A stretch of DNA of 64,000 nt from Sphingobium sufflavum (lineage in GTDB: Bacteria > Pseudomonadota > Alphaproteobacteria > Sphingomonadales > Sphingomonadaceae). Where the stretch lies: NCBI RefSeq assembly GCF_021403115.1, contig NZ_JAJSSH010000003.1:248001-312000 (forward strand). The letters run 5' to 3'. The notes under the pieces were generated by a model. The model saw only the letters and a program-made list of their open reading frames with translations, did not search any database and was not told the DNA's origin. Shown here one piece after another: positions 53,666-62,169 of the stretch. The first letter of the stretch is position 1; each line of letters begins with the position of its first letter. The position numbers were made by a program, and so were the translations under genes.

Positions 53666-54630
53666 GCGGGGGAGAGCCGGTGGCACGGCCACGCGCCACG
53701 CTGCGGCGGGCGGTGCGGATCGGCGTCGAGCTGTTGGTGATGATCGTGCTGTTGCTGGTCATCGACCGGCTGTGGGGCGGGCAGGACGGTTTTGTCGGCT
53801 TCCAGCCCAACCCCTATTGGCTGCCGGTGCTGGTCATGGCCGTGACCTATGGCAGCTGGGCTGGCCTTGCGGCGGCGGGCGCTGCGACGCTGGCGTGGCT
53901 GGCGACCAATGGCGTCGATGCGAACCGGGGCGATTATTTCGACTATATGTTCGCCATCTCCCTGCCGCCGTTGCTGTGGTACACGGCTGCGGTGATCCTG
54001 GGTGAGGCGACGGACAGCCGCAAGCGCAGCATCCGCCGCCTGACCATGGGCAAGCAGGTGGCCAAGCGCAACATGGACAGGCTGATCGACGCCTTTCACA
54101 AGCTGGCGCAGAATAACCGCGTCCTGCAACTGCGCATCGCGACGGAGGACCGGACGGTGAGCGAGGCGCTGGCGCTGGCCGCGCGCCTGCCCCATGCGAC
54201 CGGGCTGGAGCGGCAGGGCATCCTGCGGGCGATGGTCACGATGGCGTGCCATAGCGACAATTTCACCTGCTATCGCCTCCAGTCCGGGCGGGCGTGGCCG
54301 GTCCTGTTCGGTGACGGCTGCCATCAGCAGCAAAGGCCCCTGCCCGATGCGCTGTCGGCGGCGCTGCGGGAACGGCGGACGATCATCCATGCCGCCATTC
54401 CGGCGGATCGCCCGTTGTTGAGCGACGTGGGCCTGCTGGCGATTCCGCTGGTCGCGCGGGGCGAGGAGCCGCGGCTGGAGGGGGTGCTGATCCTGCATCA
54501 CCTGCCCTTCGCCACCCTTGGCCCGCACCTGAACGCGGACATGGCGGCGCTCGCGGGCTGGCTGGTCAGTCATGTGTCGGACAACAGCCTGCTGGGCGAT
54601 CTGGCACCGTTGCGGGAACAGAGCGTGTGA
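53662..54630 (+). CDS. pelD: PelD-like membrane GAF protein lacking the GGDEF domain
   Basis: Protein of 322 residues. Four membrane helices lie at about 18-36, 50-66, 67-84 and 96-114, then a coiled coil (118-170) and a GAF domain (about 170-300). Pseudomonas PelD, about 455 residues, has the same layout plus a C-terminal degenerate GGDEF domain whose RxxD I-site binds c-di-GMP. That domain is absent; the chain ends just after the GAF. Two RxxD tetrads at R136 and R140 lie in the coiled coil and are probably chance. PelD scaffolds PelE, PelF and PelG at the inner membrane. Confidence 0.82.
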   Translation: MSGGEPVARPRATLRRAVRIGVELLVMIVLLLVIDRLWGGQDGFVGFQPNPYWLPVLVMAVTYGSWAGLAAAGAATLAWLATNGVDANRGDYFDYMFAISLPPLLWYTAAVILGEATDSRKRSIRRLTMGKQVAKRNMDRLIDAFHKLAQNNRVLQLRIATEDRTVSEALALAARLPHATGLERQGILRAMVTMACHSDNFTCYRLQSGRAWPVLFGDGCHQQQRPLPDALSAALRERRTIIHAAIPADRPLLSDVGLLAIPLVARGEEPRLEGVLILHHLPFATLGPHLNADMAALAGWLVSHVSDNSLLGDLAPLREQSV

Positions 54631-55529
54631 CCCTGCTGCTGGTCCTGCTGGCGATGGTGGACGGCGGCATCCTGATCGCCGCCGCGCTGGCCTGGCTGCA
54701 TCCCGGCGGTGCGCTGCTGCTGCATCTGGCGCTGTCGCTCGCCGCGCTGGCGCTGTGGTGGCGGGGCGGCACGGCGCGGCGCTTTGCCCCCGTGCTGGCG
54801 ATGGCGCTGGGACCGGTCGCAATCGCCTGCGCGATGGCCGCGCCCGCCATCGGCGCGCTGGCGCGGCGTTTGCGGTTGCTGGGCCTGCCCACCCGCGACG
54901 GGGATGAGCCGATCGTGGTGAGGGGCAGTGGCGGCGCGATGGTGGCGCGCTTGCTGGACGGGCGGGTGCGACACCCCGACCCGGACAATCTCGGTTCGCT
55001 GATCGGCGTGCTGCGCCATGGCACGGTGGACGAGCGGCGCGGCGCGCTGGAAGCGGCGGTGCGCAGTTTCGACCCGCGCCTCTCGACCGTTGTGGCCAAG
55101 GCGCTGACCGACGATGACCAGACCATCCGGGCGCTGGCTGCCGCCGCGTCCAACCTCCTGTCGCAGCGACTGGTGGAGGAGCGGGCGGCGCTGGCCGAGG
55201 CACGGGCGAAGGGTGAGAAACCGAGGGTGACGCGGCTATCGGCTTTGCTGATGGACCATAGCCGGTTCGACATATTGTTGTCCGACACCCAGCGGCAACA
55301 GGTGGCGAAGGAGGCGATCCTGGCGCGGACCGCCCAGCCGGAACGGGATGGCGTGCAGGGCCGCATCGGGGACGAGGCGTTGCTGATCCACGCGCTGGAG
55401 GATAGCTGGAAAGCCCATGACTTCGAGACCCTCGACCTGTTGTGCGCAAAGGCGGCGCAAAGCCGAGGGTTGACGCAAGACCCCGTGTGGACCGCCGCCG
55501 GATGGTGGGCCGCGCAACCATGTGGCTGA
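54627..55529 (+). CDS. pelE: PelE-like inner-membrane TPR protein
   Basis: Protein of 300 residues with two or three N-terminal helices (about 1-25, 28-45 and 55-80) and a helical-repeat cytoplasmic part (RHGTVDERRGALEAAVRSFD, IHALEDSWKAHDFETLDLL). Its GTG start overlaps the pelD stop codon. PelE is the least conserved Pel protein; the call uses topology, size and its place between pelD and pelF. It links the PelD scaffold to the synthase. Confidence 0.78.
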   Translation: MTLLLVLLAMVDGGILIAAALAWLHPGGALLLHLALSLAALALWWRGGTARRFAPVLAMALGPVAIACAMAAPAIGALARRLRLLGLPTRDGDEPIVVRGSGGAMVARLLDGRVRHPDPDNLGSLIGVLRHGTVDERRGALEAAVRSFDPRLSTVVAKALTDDDQTIRALAAAASNLLSQRLVEERAALAEARAKGEKPRVTRLSALLMDHSRFDILLSDTQRQQVAKEAILARTAQPERDGVQGRIGDEALLIHALEDSWKAHDFETLDLLCAKAAQSRGLTQDPVWTAAGWWAAQPCG

Positions 55530-57103
55530 AACGGGTTGGCAGGGCGCTGTCGGCGATCCGGGTCAGCGCCGACGCGATGAAGCAGTTGAACGCGCCCGAC
55601 GCCGACATCTGCCTGATCGTGGAGGGCGCCTACCCCTATGTGGTGGGGGGGGTGTCCGGCTGGTTGCAGGATTTGATGATAAGCCTGCCCGACATCCGGT
55701 TCCATATCGTGGCGATCAAACCGACCGACGCGCCCATGGCGTGGAAGATCAAGCCGCCCGCCAATGTGATGGGCGTCACCGAGGTCGCCTTGTCGACGCA
55801 GCGGCGGGTGCCGCGCGCGCTGCCCGCCGTGATGGTCGAACAGGCGATGCAGGCGGCATCCGACTTCCTGCATCAGGGGGGCAGTGACTCGCTGGAGGCG
55901 TTGCTGGAGGCGCTGCGCCAGATCAGGCCCGCGCCGCAGGTGCATGACCTGCTGTCCCATCCCGCCGCCTTCGCCCTGTTGCGACGGGAGTATGACCAGG
56001 ATTTCGACCGGTCATCCTTCCATCATTTCTTCTGGGCGTCGCATGTGCTGCTGGGCGGGCTGTTGGCGATGTGTTTGGCGCCGCTGCCCAAGGCCCGCGC
56101 CTATCACAGCATCTCGACCGGGTTCGCCGGCCTGCTGGCGGCGCGCGCGTCGGTTGAGACGGGGCGGCCGCTGTGCCTGACCGAACATGGCATCTATCAG
56201 CTGGAGCGCCAGATCGAGGTGCTGATGGCCGACTGGATCGGCGATCAGGTCGATGACGGGCTGGTGCTGGAACGGGATGGCAAGGATCTGCGCGACCTGT
56301 GGCGGCGGGCGTTCGGCCATTATTCGGCGGCCTGCTATGATCGCAGCGACCTGATCGTGGCGCTCTATTCCGCGAACAGCGAGGTGCAGCAGCGGCTGGG
56401 CGCCCCGGTCGAGAAACTGCGGGTCATTCCCAACGGCATCGACCTCAATCGGTTTGACGGGGTGCCGGACGAGCGGCAGCCGGGTGCGCCGCTGGTCGCG
56501 CTGATCGGGCGGGTGGTGCCGATCAAGGACGTCAAGACCTTCATCCGGGCGGCGGCGTTGGTGCATGAGACGATGCCAGCGGTGCGGTTCGTGCTGATGG
56601 GTCCAACGGATGAAGATGCGGACTATGCCGCCGAATGTTTTGCGATGGTGGATGAGCTTGGCCTGTCGGAGTGTTTCGAATTTGCGGGCCGGGTCCGGAT
56701 CGAGGAGTGGATGCCGCGTATCGACCTGCTGGTCCTGACCAGCCTGTCGGAGGCGCAGCCGCTGGTGATATTGGAGGGAGGTGCGTGCCATATCCCGGTC
56801 GTCGCCCCCGATGTGGGAAGCTGCCGGGAGATGATCGAGGGCAGCGCCCCGGGGGACGAGCATGGCGGGATCGTGACGCCACTGGTCAACCCGGCGGCGA
56901 CCGCCGACGCCATCCGCCGCATCCTGTCCTCCGCCACATTGCGCGACAAGATGGGACTGGCGCTGCGTAAGCGGGTGGAGCGAGATTATAGCCATGAGAA
57001 GATCATAGGCACCTATCGCGCCCTGTATCGGGATTGTGCCGCGCGGGAGACGAAGCCGGTGCAGGGTGACGGGTCGGCGAACAGGGGCGGGGCCTCCGCC
57101 TGA
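55520..57103 (+). CDS. pelF: Pel polysaccharide glycosyltransferase PelF
   Basis: Cytosolic GT4 glycosyltransferase of 527 residues that polymerises the Pel chain from UDP-activated N-acetylhexosamine. The PelF hallmark CLIVEGAYPYVVGGVSGW lies near residues 32-49, VIPNGIDLNRF starts the nucleotide domain and the EX7E motif is SEAQPLVILEGG. It overlaps pelE by ten bases; an earlier ATG at 55502 is possible. Pseudomonas PelF is slightly shorter (507). It is the last gene of the cluster. The C-terminal 20 residues are Gly/Ser/Ala-rich. Confidence 0.93.
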   Translation: MWLKRVGRALSAIRVSADAMKQLNAPDADICLIVEGAYPYVVGGVSGWLQDLMISLPDIRFHIVAIKPTDAPMAWKIKPPANVMGVTEVALSTQRRVPRALPAVMVEQAMQAASDFLHQGGSDSLEALLEALRQIRPAPQVHDLLSHPAAFALLRREYDQDFDRSSFHHFFWASHVLLGGLLAMCLAPLPKARAYHSISTGFAGLLAARASVETGRPLCLTEHGIYQLERQIEVLMADWIGDQVDDGLVLERDGKDLRDLWRRAFGHYSAACYDRSDLIVALYSANSEVQQRLGAPVEKLRVIPNGIDLNRFDGVPDERQPGAPLVALIGRVVPIKDVKTFIRAAALVHETMPAVRFVLMGPTDEDADYAAECFAMVDELGLSECFEFAGRVRIEEWMPRIDLLVLTSLSEAQPLVILEGGACHIPVVAPDVGSCREMIEGSAPGDEHGGIVTPLVNPAATADAIRRILSSATLRDKMGLALRKRVERDYSHEKIIGTYRALYRDCAARETKPVQGDGSANRGGASA

Positions 57104-57327
57104 CGGGGAGGCTGTGGTGCTATATTAGTTGATGGAAGAGGTGCGAGGCGTTGATCGGTCCGCCCGCGTGCTTTGCCAGCGGATCTGCCTTTCCTGTCTT
57201 GGCGCCATGTCCAGCGGATAGAGCCGTCCCAATCAGCGCGCCCATGAGCGGTGAGAGCTGCGTGATGTTGCGCCAAATCCATGGTTATCCTGCGTGTCTG
57301 ATCCCGAAACGGCGTTGATCTATCTTT

Positions 57328-57345
57328 AACAAACAAATGTTTGTT
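57328..57345. promoter_or_regulatory. palindromic operator upstream of the FAH-tetR genes
   Basis: AACAAACA and TGTTTGTT form a perfect eight-base dyad around AA, of the size and spacing used by TetR-family repressors. The TetR gene at 58333 is the likely binder. It lies about 125 bases before the hydrolase coding start, in the right place to block a promoter. Confidence 0.65.
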
Positions 57346-57453
57346 TTATTCGACCGTGGTGCTGCTATCGTAAAGCCTCCGGCGCGCGGCCATGGCTTGT
57401 GCGGAGGACGTAATAATTGTGGCGTACCGGCAGGGCCGGGCGCTCGTAAGGCT

Positions 57454-58314
57454 TTGGGAGGATGTCCTATACGTATCTGCCGATTTACGCTGAAGGCGGA
57501 CAGCGCCGCCGTGCCGAGGGTGGGCCTGTATGACGAGGGCGGTATCCGTGACGTGACCGCTGTGGTCGAGGCGTTGCCCGCGCTGCGCTGGCCGTTTCCA
57601 CTGGGCGACCAGTTCATCGCCCATTTCGACCGGCTGCGGCCCCGGATCGAGGAACTGGGCGCGCAGGCTGCCGTGATCCCGACCGATCAGGTGCGGCTGT
57701 TGTCCCCGGTCGCCAATCCCGGCAAGCTGATCTGCGCCATGGGCAACTGGCAGCATCATGGCGCACCGGCGGGGCTGATGGGCTTTGGCTTCAAGGCCAC
57801 CAGCGCGCTGGCCGACCCGTCCGACCCGGTCCTGATCCGCTGGCCTGACCGAGCGACGCTGCATGAGCCGGAACTGGCCGTCATCATCGGCCGGGAATGT
57901 ACCGCGATCCCGGAGGCGGAGGCGCTGGATTATGTAGCGGGCTACACCTGTGCGTTCGACACGACGATGAAGGAGCAGAAGGAGACATTTTCCTTCTGCA
58001 AATCGGTCGATAGGTTCGCCACCTACGGTCCCTGTTTCGTGACGCGCGATGCGGTGCCCGATCCGGCGCAACTGGGCTATCGCTTCTGGGTGAACGGCGA
58101 GGTGCGCGGTGAGCGGCGCTTTGCGGACCTGACCGGCAGTCCGGCCTTTCTGGTCGCCTTCGCTTCGACGGTGATGACGCTGCACCCCGGCGACATTCTG
58201 ATGACGGGGGCCGCGGATGTGGGGCCGGTGGTGCCCGGCGACGTGATGTCGATCGAGATTGGCGGGATCGGCCGGATGGATGTGGATGTGGCGTTGTCGC
58301 CGCATGCGCGCTGA
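57454..58314 (+). CDS. fumarylacetoacetate hydrolase family protein
   Basis: Metal-dependent hydrolase/decarboxylase of about 281-286 residues. The metal ligands are in LHEPELAVIIGRE, and the family pattern GYTCAFDTTMKEQKETFSFCKS and PGDILMTGAADVG follows. It acts on acyl-pyruvate or dihydroxy-acid intermediates of aromatic or sugar breakdown; the substrate is unknown. The start is odd. The natural N terminus (RICRFTLK) is preceded by ATA at 57469, with GGGAGG just before it. The nearest standard start is TTG 57454, used here; ATG 57337 lies inside the operator and is unlikely. Confidence 0.75.
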   Translation: MGGCPIRICRFTLKADSAAVPRVGLYDEGGIRDVTAVVEALPALRWPFPLGDQFIAHFDRLRPRIEELGAQAAVIPTDQVRLLSPVANPGKLICAMGNWQHHGAPAGLMGFGFKATSALADPSDPVLIRWPDRATLHEPELAVIIGRECTAIPEAEALDYVAGYTCAFDTTMKEQKETFSFCKSVDRFATYGPCFVTRDAVPDPAQLGYRFWVNGEVRGERRFADLTGSPAFLVAFASTVMTLHPGDILMTGAADVGPVVPGDVMSIEIGGIGRMDVDVALSPHAR

Positions 58315-58332
58315 ACCGGAGGCCATTCTGAC

Positions 58333-59130
58333 ATGAAAAGATCGGGCATGTCGCGCACAGGGGCCGCAGTCGCCGTTGCCTCCTTCCCTGCTGCATCGTC
58401 TGTCTTTGCATCCCGGCGGCAGCGGGGCGAGGGGGACCGCCGTGCGCAGATCGCCATGGCCGCCGCCGAGCTTTTCGCCGAATATGGCTATGAGACGACC
58501 ACGGTCCGACAGATTGCGGACCGGGTGGGGATGCTGGCGGGCAGCCTCTACAATCATTTCGCGACCAAGGAGGATATGCTCCATGCCGTGATGCGCGCGC
58601 GTATCGAGCAGCTGGAGCGGGACAATCTGGTGATTGCGCGGTTGCCCGTGGATGCGGAGCATCGCCTGCTGGCCAACGCCATCCTGCGCATGCGCGATTA
58701 TGGGCGATACTGGCCGTTCCACGCGATCCTGCTGCGCGAGTCCCGCTATTTCGAGCGGACACCGGATTTCGCCTATGTGGTCGAGGCCAAGGCGCACATC
58801 AGCGCGGTGCAGCAGGCGATAGTGGAGGAGGGGGTGAAGGCGCGGCTGTTCCGCCCCGGCATGGACGCCTATCTCATCATCGGTGCCATCTCACGCATGT
58901 TGAGCGGTATCACGCTCTGGCAGCGGTCCACGGACAGGTTCCGGCCCGATCCGCCGTCATCGCATGGGCCGGACATGCTCGTCGATTTTCATTTCGAATG
59001 CATACTGCGACTGGTGCGGCCCCCCGATCGGCTGGGGGAGCCGGTGCCGCGGGCAGAGTGCGAACGGCTGCTGGACGACGCGTTCGGGGAAGACTGGCTG
59101 GAGTCCGGTGGCGAGGCGGACATCGGCTGA
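58333..59130 (+). CDS. TetR family transcriptional regulator
   Basis: Repressor of up to 265 residues. After an extended N terminus (1-32) comes the TetR HTH, RRAQIAMAAAELFAEYGYET with VRQIADRVGMLAGSLYNHF. A ligand domain with KEDMLHAV and a C-terminal tail follow. It starts 18 bases after the hydrolase gene and probably controls that pair through the palindrome at 57328. Ligand unknown; a CoA ester or catabolic intermediate is common in such pairs. Confidence 0.87.
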   Translation: MKRSGMSRTGAAVAVASFPAASSVFASRRQRGEGDRRAQIAMAAAELFAEYGYETTTVRQIADRVGMLAGSLYNHFATKEDMLHAVMRARIEQLERDNLVIARLPVDAEHRLLANAILRMRDYGRYWPFHAILLRESRYFERTPDFAYVVEAKAHISAVQQAIVEEGVKARLFRPGMDAYLIIGAISRMLSGITLWQRSTDRFRPDPPSSHGPDMLVDFHFECILRLVRPPDRLGEPVPRAECERLLDDAFGEDWLESGGEADIG

Positions 59131-59160
59131 AGGAACGCAGCTGGTACAGTCTCTTGTGAG

Positions 59161-59193
59161 GCAGGCGGCGACGAGAGACCCGTCGCCGCCTGC
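59161..59193. terminator. hairpin between convergent tetR and GH2 genes
   Basis: A perfect 13-base stem, GCAGGCGGCGACG with an AGAGACC loop, lies between two convergent genes. No T-run follows on either strand, so it is a likely but non-classical terminator. Confidence 0.55.
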
Positions 59194-59200
59194 TCGGCTA

Positions 59201-61687
59201 TCAGCCGAGTGTGACCACTGCGCTGGCGCTTTCCAGCCCCTCGCTGCGGGCGGTGATGCGGACGGTGCCTGCCGTACCCTGCGACCGTAGGATCGCCACC
59301 GCCCGGCCGTGGAAGCTCTCCGCGTCTTTCGATTGGAAGGAGCCGACCGCCTGCGGGTTGGCGCTGCCGAAAGCGACCAGATCGGCGGGGCCGTCGATGG
59401 TCAGGGTGATGCGGCGCTTGTCGTCGGGGATCAGGCGGCCTTGTGCATCCACGATGGCGATGGGGATGTAGGTCAGGGCGTCGCGATCCTTGCGCCCGCT
59501 GGTCGATTCCGGGCGGAGGCGCAGTTTCGCGGGCGCGGCGACGGTTTCCAGCACGCGCAGGCCGATCTGCTTGCCGCCCTTCCAGGCGACGGCCTCCAGA
59601 CGGCCCGGCGCATAGGGGAGGGTGAACTCCGCCGTCATCTTGTCCTTCGCGGTCAGGGTCTTGCTGCCGATCACCGCGTCGTTGAGGCGCAGTTCGACCT
59701 TGTCGCCGCTGCTGTAGAGCCGCACGGCAATGGCCTGTCCCTCGCTGCCCGGCCACGTCCAGCTTTGCAGTTCGTCGGACCAGCCCCACAGCGCGATATT
59801 CTCAAACATGCCGTCGGGCACGGGGCGCTGCACGCCGATCTCCAGACCGCTGAGGCCCCAGGCCACGTCGCGGGCATAGCTTTGCGCCTTTTGCTCGCCG
59901 ATCAGGTCGATGTCGCCGCACCAGGCGTTCACCCAAGGATAGCCCGCCATATAGAAGGCAGGGCGGCCCTTCTTCAGATTGACGGCCGCGCCGATGCCCG
60001 CTTCGCCCAGATAGTCCATGGCGGTCCAGACGAACTCGCCCGCGAAATAGGGCGCGCGGTCCATCAGCGCCTTATAGTCGAAGACGTCGCGCGGGAAGGT
60101 TTCCGACGCATAGACGATACGTTCGGGATGGGGGCCATGCTCCACCTCTATATCGTCGATCCGGTAATTATAGCCGGGCACGTCGAGAAAGAGAGTGGAG
60201 GCATTGTCCGCCTTGCCCGCATGGCCGGGGCGGGCGGTGTCCGTGCCTGCCTTTTGCACCGGGCCGAGGACGCCGTTCAGGCCCGCGGTGACGGGGCGGC
60301 TCTGGTCGAGGCGCTTGACCGCATTGGCGAGTTTCCACGACCATTCGACACCCTCCGCCGTGGAGCGGGACGGGATCTCATTGCCGATGCTCCACAGGAT
60401 GACGCTGGGGTTGTTGCGGGCGGAGAGGACCATGGCGCGAACCACCCGTTCCCAGTCGGTCGGGAACTGGTGGGAATAATCTTCCTTCTCCTTGGGCACG
60501 TGCCACATGTCGAACGCCTCGTCGATCAGCAGCATGCCGATCCGGTCGCAGGCGTCGCGCAGGCTGCGCGAGGTGGGGTTGTGCGAACTGCGGATCGCGT
60601 TGAAGCCGCGCGCCTTCAGCAGGCGGATGCGGCGATCGTCGGCGTCGGGATAGGCGCAGGCGCCCAGCAGGCCGTTGTCATGATGGATGCAACCGCCGCG
60701 CAGCTTCGTGCTCGCGCCATTGATGGCGACGCCCCGATGGGGATCGAAGGTGACGATGCGGATGCCATAGCTTTGCGTGAGGCGGTCGAGGATGGTCGCG
60801 CCGCGGCGCACTTCCGTCTCCAGGCTGTAGAGCGCGGGGCTTTCGGGCGACCAGAGGCGGGGCGCGCGGACGGAGAGGGTCTGCTCGACGGTCGCGCTGG
60901 CGGGGGCGCTGGCTTCCGCCACGACCTTGCCGCTGGCGTCGCGCAGACAGGTGACGAGAGTGAGGGCGGCGTCCGCATTGTCGAGCTGCGTGCTCACCGC
61001 GATTTCGGCGCGGCCCTTGGCGAGCCGGCGCGTCCAGGCGCCGACGCCCCAGCGGGTGATGCGCGTAGCGGGAGGCAGCACGTCCAGCGTGACCTGCCGG
61101 TACAGGCCGGAGCCGCTGTACCAGCGGCTGTTGCGACCGATGTTGCGGACGCGGACGGCCAGCACATTGTCGCCGGTGCGGTCCAGATGCGGTGTCAGGT
61201 CCACGGCGACGGGGATATAGCCATGGACGTTGGCGCCCAGCGAATGGCCGTTCAGCCAGATTTCGCTGTCGCAATAGATGCCGTCGAACAGGATTTCGAC
61301 GCGCGCGTCCGGGGCGATGCCCGCGAGCCGGAAGCGTTTACGATACCAGCCCTCCCCGCCGGTGGTGAAGCCGGTCGCGGTCTTGCCGATGGCGGTGCGG
61401 TCGAACGGTCCGACGCCGCCGGGCACATCCTCGATGCTCCAGTCATGGGGAAGGTCGACGGCGCGCCAGCCGCTGTCGTCGAGCGTGGTGGCTTCGAGGC
61501 CAGCCCCTTCGCCCTTGCGGAAGCGCCAGCCTGTGTCGAAGGGCTGGTCGCGCCCCGACGTGGGCAGCGGCGCGGTGACGGTCGCGGCGGCGGCGCGTCC
61601 GGCAGGAAGCGCGAGCGTCAGCGCGGTGGCGGCGGTGAAGGTTCCGGTGAGGGCGAGCGCGTCGCGGCGGCTTGTCTCGATGGTCAT
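59201..61687 (-). CDS. GH2 family glycoside hydrolase (beta-galactosidase type), exported
   Basis: Exported enzyme of 828 residues. A Tat-like signal (TSRRDALALTG, residues 5-15) is followed by a jelly-roll sugar-binding domain (WRAVDLPHDWSIEDVP), an immunoglobulin-like domain, the TIM barrel and C-terminal beta domains including a DUF4982-like one. The acid/base Glu is in LWSIGNEIPS (about residue 432) and the nucleophile region is YASETFP (about 527). It removes beta-linked galactose or a related sugar from glycans. The small gene upstream overlaps its start codon, so the two are co-translated. Confidence 0.88.
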   Translation of the reverse strand: MTIETSRRDALALTGTFTAATALTLALPAGRAAAATVTAPLPTSGRDQPFDTGWRFRKGEGAGLEATTLDDSGWRAVDLPHDWSIEDVPGGVGPFDRTAIGKTATGFTTGGEGWYRKRFRLAGIAPDARVEILFDGIYCDSEIWLNGHSLGANVHGYIPVAVDLTPHLDRTGDNVLAVRVRNIGRNSRWYSGSGLYRQVTLDVLPPATRITRWGVGAWTRRLAKGRAEIAVSTQLDNADAALTLVTCLRDASGKVVAEASAPASATVEQTLSVRAPRLWSPESPALYSLETEVRRGATILDRLTQSYGIRIVTFDPHRGVAINGASTKLRGGCIHHDNGLLGACAYPDADDRRIRLLKARGFNAIRSSHNPTSRSLRDACDRIGMLLIDEAFDMWHVPKEKEDYSHQFPTDWERVVRAMVLSARNNPSVILWSIGNEIPSRSTAEGVEWSWKLANAVKRLDQSRPVTAGLNGVLGPVQKAGTDTARPGHAGKADNASTLFLDVPGYNYRIDDIEVEHGPHPERIVYASETFPRDVFDYKALMDRAPYFAGEFVWTAMDYLGEAGIGAAVNLKKGRPAFYMAGYPWVNAWCGDIDLIGEQKAQSYARDVAWGLSGLEIGVQRPVPDGMFENIALWGWSDELQSWTWPGSEGQAIAVRLYSSGDKVELRLNDAVIGSKTLTAKDKMTAEFTLPYAPGRLEAVAWKGGKQIGLRVLETVAAPAKLRLRPESTSGRKDRDALTYIPIAIVDAQGRLIPDDKRRITLTIDGPADLVAFGSANPQAVGSFQSKDAESFHGRAVAILRSQGTAGTVRITARSEGLESASAVVTLG

Positions 61688-61971
61688 TTCACCTCTCCCA
61701 GCGCGGCCAGCTTCACATCGACCTTGTCCAGTTCGGCCGACTTCACGATACCGAAGGTGGTGAGGGAGCGGAGCGAGAAATTGCCGAGGTGCGGCTTTAT
61801 CATGTCATTGCCGATGCGCGCGTCCATCGCGGGGATTTCGGACAGGACGATCGCCCAGACCTGCGGGTGGGATTTGAGTTCCGCGATGGAGGTGTCCGCA
61901 GTGGTCATTCGGCGGGCGACAATCTCCGGCGCCACAAAACGCGCGGCGGGCGGATAGACGGGTGCGTCCAT
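61684..61971 (-). CDS. small conserved-looking protein upstream of the GH2 gene
   Basis: Protein of 95 residues with a good AAGGA ribosome site before ATG 61971. It has no signal peptide. The first third is Pro/Ala/Val-rich (MDAPVYPPAARFVAPEIV). The rest looks like a small helical module (SIAELKSHPQVWAIVLSEIP, then LGNFSLRSLTTFGIV). It overlaps the GH2 start (ATGA). The helical module resembles short domains seen at the ends of secreted glycosidases in this group, but I cannot name the family. Function unknown. Confidence 0.6.
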   Translation of the reverse strand: MDAPVYPPAARFVAPEIVARRMTTADTSIAELKSHPQVWAIVLSEIPAMDARIGNDMIKPHLGNFSLRSLTTFGIVKSAELDKVDVKLAALGEVK

Positions 61972-62132
61972 GCGAAATCCTTCCTGGTCATTCGTCTTTT
62001 GAATCACGAGCTTTGCGTCTCGTTATACTCAGACAAATGATTAGGCAAGCTGATGGCAGGATTTTGAAGCGAGGGGGATGAGGGCGAGACGAGGTGGAGA
62101 TCGGCGACCCATTACTAAGCAGGTGATAGGTA

Positions 62133-62163
62133 GGGGCGAGGGTGTGTGACCCTCCCTCGCCCC
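62133..62163. terminator. hairpin downstream of the alcohol dehydrogenase gene
   Basis: GGGGCGAGGG and CCCTCGCCCC form a perfect ten-base stem seven bases after the stop codon. The T-rich tract (TTTTGTTT) is on the plus-strand side, so on the coding (minus) strand it is an A-tract before the stem. Confidence 0.55.
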
Positions 62164-62169
62164 TTTTGT

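Noticed and set aside
53662..54630. A c-di-GMP I-site in PelD (RxxD at residues 136 and 140)
   Set aside because: Both tetrads lie in the coiled coil after the membrane helices, not in a GGDEF domain, and RxxD is frequent by chance.
57013..57336. A 107-residue minus-strand frame after pelF
   Set aside because: Overlaps the pelF 3' end antisense, has no ribosome site and resembles no protein.
59309..61957. An 882-residue plus-strand frame opposite the GH2 gene
   Set aside because: Antisense shadow; the minus strand has an intact GH2 enzyme with catalytic motifs.
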